Assembly: GCF_900258035.1 (NCBI RefSeq)
Contig: NZ_OGTP01000004.1
Span: forward strand, 1 to 64,000
Direction: 5' to 3'
DNA from: Caballeronia novacaledonica
GTDB lineage: Bacteria > Pseudomonadota > Gammaproteobacteria > Burkholderiales > Burkholderiaceae
DNA: 64,000 nt
The notes beneath the pieces were generated by a model that worked only from the letters and a program-made list of their open reading frames with translations, made no database searches and was not told where the DNA came from. Shown here in pieces: positions 61,568-64,000 of this stretch (positions within the stretch are counted from its first letter, which is position 1; each line of letters opens with the position of its first letter). The position numbers were made by a program, and so were the translations under genes.

Positions 61568-63385
61568 TCAGGCGGAAGCCAGCGCCGGCCGCTGCGGTTC
61601 GGTGCGATCCTCGGGCGCGGCGGCCAGCGCGATGCGCGCTTTCGCCTCCGGACTGCCATCGACGTAATACTTGTCCGCCCAGTGCCTGTCCGGCTCCAGC
61701 GCCAGCTTGCGCGCTTTCTTCTTTTGCACCTTGGCTTCGATTGCTATCGCGCGAGCCCTGTAGTGCTCATAGAGCCGCAGAAACTCCGCGAGATAAATGG
61801 CCGCGATACGAGAATCGCTTATCTCGAGCAGGTTTTCGTCATTGTTATGCTCGGAGTTATTGCTCATGTTCGCCGAACCCGTGTACACAATGGGCTGCTC
61901 ACCTTCGGCATCGATCACGAGGAACTTGTGATGGATGATGACGGGCGGATACGGCGGCCGCTTTTCGCCGGGAAAGAGCTGCATCTCGACGTCGAAACCT
62001 TCGGGCACGGTGGCGCTGGAAAAGTACCGGCCATCGACGACATCGCGGTTATCCTTGCTGCGGTGATAGAGCTTGATGCTCGTGAGCTGTGTCGCGTTCA
62101 GCTTGTCGCCCTGTTTCTGTTTCTCTTCGCCCGATTCGGCCGCGCGCTGCGAGATTGCGTTGACGAGACCGAACATCATCAAGCCCTTGTCTCCGGCGGC
62201 GAAGCATGCGTCGCGCAAGGCTTTGTCCGTCGGAGAGAAAAGGCAAAACAGCACGGAATGCTTTGCCCGTTGAATCGCCTGCACGATCGTGTCGATCTCG
62301 ATGCGCTTGTCGTTCGGCTCGGGCGAAAACGAAGCGCGCACCGACGCACTGCCGATTTGCAACGCGCCGCTCCAGCCCTGCGGAAGTTTCTTCGTCGCGG
62401 CAAGCGACGGGTCGCTCGCGATCGCGGCTGCGCGGTCGCTATAGAGTTGCGCGAGTTCCGGCGAGTTCAGCAGATGCAGCAAGTTTGCCTGTTCGGTCAG
62501 CCCTTCGGTCGTGAAGTTCGCGGAACCGGTGAGCACCCGCGCGGGCTTTCCCGCGTTCGACGATGCATCGGTGACGATGAACTTGTTATGCATGATGTTC
62601 GTCGCCTTGCGCGGATGAAAGTCGATCACCTTGCCCAGTTCATCGACGACTTCCTGATTCGGCGAAGGCGGCTTGGGCTGTCCCTTCGGGGCATCGCCCG
62701 GATGCGAATCGTAGACGATAGCCGTCGAGTGCGCGCCCTGCGCTTTGGCGAAACGTGCGAACGCGGGTATGGCCCATAGATCGTCGGTCAGGTGATAGAT
62801 GGCGCTTGCCGCGCGTGTCGCGTGATCGAATGCGGCATCGAAGCTCTGTTCGAGATCGTTGGCGAGCCAGCGGCGCAGCACGAGCGCCTTGTCGGCGGGC
62901 GGCGCTTTCGATGGATCGAGGCCCATCGCGGCGACCTTGCGCGTGAATGCCTGAGAACTCACGACCGCGCGATTGAACCACGTGCCGATGCCGTCTTCGA
63001 TATGAGCGGGCAGCGTAATGGTCAGCCGGGACTGCTCGTCGTCGAGAAGCTGCGGATCGCTCGCGCTTCCGACTACGGGCCACGCCGTGTAGACGAACGA
63101 TGTTTCGCGATCGGGTTCGTCGATTCTCGCGTCCCACCACATGAATTTCTGAATGGGCGCGACATTGGATGGCGCGTCCGGATGACCATTCGGGACAGGG
63201 CCATCGAAGGTCAGCCGGTTAGGAAGCCAGCTCGTCGGCGCGCGGTGTTTTCCGTCGGCCGACCAGAAACCCGGCGAGCGCTGAATGGCGAAACCCAGAA
63301 AATCGGCGCGCGTTTTGCCTGCGGCCCAGTCGAGCGCCAACAGCACGAGAGTAGGGGATAGATAAGCACGAATCTGGATGGCCAT
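61568..63385 (-). CDS. Phospholipase D-like protein with two HKD motifs
   Basis: A 605-residue protein of the PLD superfamily. Two HxKxxxxD motifs are visible: MHNKFIVTD in the first half and IHHKFLVID in the second, followed by GSANFT and GSANMS, as in cardiolipin synthases and nucleases. No signal peptide is clear (MAIQIRAYLSPTLVLLALDWAAGK may be an uncleaved start). Asp/Ser-rich linkers join the halves. It may act on phospholipids or DNA; T6SS-linked effectors of this build exist, but no secretion marker or immunity gene is adjacent. Single gene. Confidence 0.9.
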   Translation of the reverse strand: MAIQIRAYLSPTLVLLALDWAAGKTRADFLGFAIQRSPGFWSADGKHRAPTSWLPNRLTFDGPVPNGHPDAPSNVAPIQKFMWWDARIDEPDRETSFVYTAWPVVGSASDPQLLDDEQSRLTITLPAHIEDGIGTWFNRAVVSSQAFTRKVAAMGLDPSKAPPADKALVLRRWLANDLEQSFDAAFDHATRAASAIYHLTDDLWAIPAFARFAKAQGAHSTAIVYDSHPGDAPKGQPKPPSPNQEVVDELGKVIDFHPRKATNIMHNKFIVTDASSNAGKPARVLTGSANFTTEGLTEQANLLHLLNSPELAQLYSDRAAAIASDPSLAATKKLPQGWSGALQIGSASVRASFSPEPNDKRIEIDTIVQAIQRAKHSVLFCLFSPTDKALRDACFAAGDKGLMMFGLVNAISQRAAESGEEKQKQGDKLNATQLTSIKLYHRSKDNRDVVDGRYFSSATVPEGFDVEMQLFPGEKRPPYPPVIIHHKFLVIDAEGEQPIVYTGSANMSNNSEHNNDENLLEISDSRIAAIYLAEFLRLYEHYRARAIAIEAKVQKKKARKLALEPDRHWADKYYVDGSPEAKARIALAAAPEDRTEPQRPALASA

Positions 63386-63473
63386 CGTTACCTCGCTTTG
63401 ATGACAGCCATGCTATGAGACTCGTGTGACATTTATGACGCTGCTCCGGCCGCTCGATCACGGCGGCGCGGGT

Positions 63474-63839
63474 TCACTTCTTCCGCTTTTGACTGGCCAG
63501 TTTGACGATGTCGCCAGTCGGGGCGCTGGTCATGAGCCGTCGAACGTCTTCGAGCTCCACCCAGCGGCATTTGGATATTTCGTTGTTCGGACGCGGCTTC
63601 GCCCGGCTCGAAATGTCGCAATAGAAAACGTGATGATGTTTCTGCTTGCTCTTGAAGTCGAACAGATACTTCGCGGACTTACCGGAAAGCTGCGTTTCTT
63701 CCTTGAGCTCGCGAAGCGCCGCATCGGGCAGATGCTCGCCACGTTTGAGCATTCCACCTGGCAGCGCCCATTTGGACTCTCTTGCGACGAGCAGGATTCG
63801 TTTGCCTTTTCGACAGATGACAGTGGCGCGTTTCTTCAA
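63474..63839 (-). CDS. Nudix hydrolase
   Basis: A 121-residue Nudix protein, which removes nucleoside-diphosphate-linked groups. The Nudix box is GGMLKRGEHLPDAALRELKEETQL at about 28-51; the final G of the EExGU end is Gln here. The Arg/Lys-rich tail ends EISKCRWVELEDVRRLMTS. It lies alone near the window edge. Substrate unknown. The last 160 bases of the window hold no gene. Confidence 0.9.
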   Translation of the reverse strand: MKKRATVICRKGKRILLVARESKWALPGGMLKRGEHLPDAALRELKEETQLSGKSAKYLFDFKSKQKHHHVFYCDISSRAKPRPNNEISKCRWVELEDVRRLMTSAPTGDIVKLASQKRKK

Positions 63840-64000
63840 AACTTGAACTCCGCGTTTTTTCTTGGTGTCGATGCTTGAGGTGTCTCCGGCTGCGCGTCAC
63901 GCGCGCGCAGCGTGCGCTAATGCTATTACAAAATCAGCGTTATTCGCCAACGAATAATTAGTTTGCGACGCGTGCAAATTTGATTTCGTGACATAAAAGA

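Overview
The window looks like part of a secondary replicon (chromid or megaplasmid) of a Burkholderiaceae bacterium, most likely Caballeronia or Paraburkholderia. The DNA is GC-rich with dense, well-packed genes. Many families are typical of that group: a Gram-negative trimeric porin, DUF4148- and DUF3331-type proteins, a phasin, a His-rich HHHH-motif mini-protein and NMT1-type importers. A complete parB-parA-iteron-rep locus at about 12.8-17.3 kb marks a replication origin. The aconitase B and MetE genes suggest a chromid rather than a dispensable plasmid, but this is inference.

Layout. 0-1 kb: non-coding sequence resembling rRNA-operon flanks, abutting a decayed sugar-porter MFS gene. 1-8.3 kb: one long minus-strand operon holding an NMT1-type ABC importer, an FAD oxidoreductase, a class III CoA-transferase, a crotonase, a 7Fe-type ferredoxin and a LysR regulator; it looks like uptake plus CoA-dependent catabolism of an unidentified acid. 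8.7-10.7 kb: a porin and a lipoprotein. 10.7-13 kb: a gene-poor stretch ending in two parS-like palindromes. 13-17.3 kb: parB and parA (minus), then a field of helically phased iterons, then rep (plus).

17.4-24.3 kb: an FrnE-like DsbA-family protein, a YaiI family protein, a DUF4148-like protein, a polar amino-acid ABC transporter with an IclR regulator, a secreted hydrolase and a 46-residue His-rich protein. 24.4-29.4 kb: an EmrAB-OprM-type efflux operon divergent from a TetR gene, with two 18-bp palindromic operators between them. 29.5-36.7 kb: a cold-shock protein, a lipoprotein propeller, a phasin with a PHB-depolymerase-like esterase, cupin/SDR genes, a transglutaminase-like protein and a second SDR. 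36.7-46 kb: a secreted hypothetical protein, an NRAMP-related transporter with an altered metal motif, a HAD protein, a tauABC importer without tauD, and acnB with a striking ATAAGAC repeat promoter.

46-51.4 kb: a cobalamin/methionine block with cbtBA under a cobalamin riboswitch, divergent cobF, and metE divergent from metR. 51.4-54.4 kb: an isochorismatase-like hydrolase, an AraC regulator with a DJ-1-type domain, and a tautomerase/NTF2-like pair. 54.5-61.4 kb: a PAS/GAF histidine kinase, a single-domain receiver and a FixJ-type regulator. These are followed by a perfect 12-bp-arm palindrome and a probable target operon (small membrane protein, Tat-type epoxide hydrolase, DUF3331 protein, second Tat-type alpha/beta hydrolase). 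61.5-63.9 kb: a phospholipase-D-like protein and a Nudix hydrolase.

The best candidates for undescribed biology are the origin architecture (iterons spaced 21-22 bp then 31 bp, with copies shared toward parA and a non-canonical parS candidate), the sensor/FixJ/hydrolase module with its palindrome, and the unassigned CoA-transferase/FAD/ferredoxin operon. All functions here are read from sequence motifs and memory of families; no database search was run.
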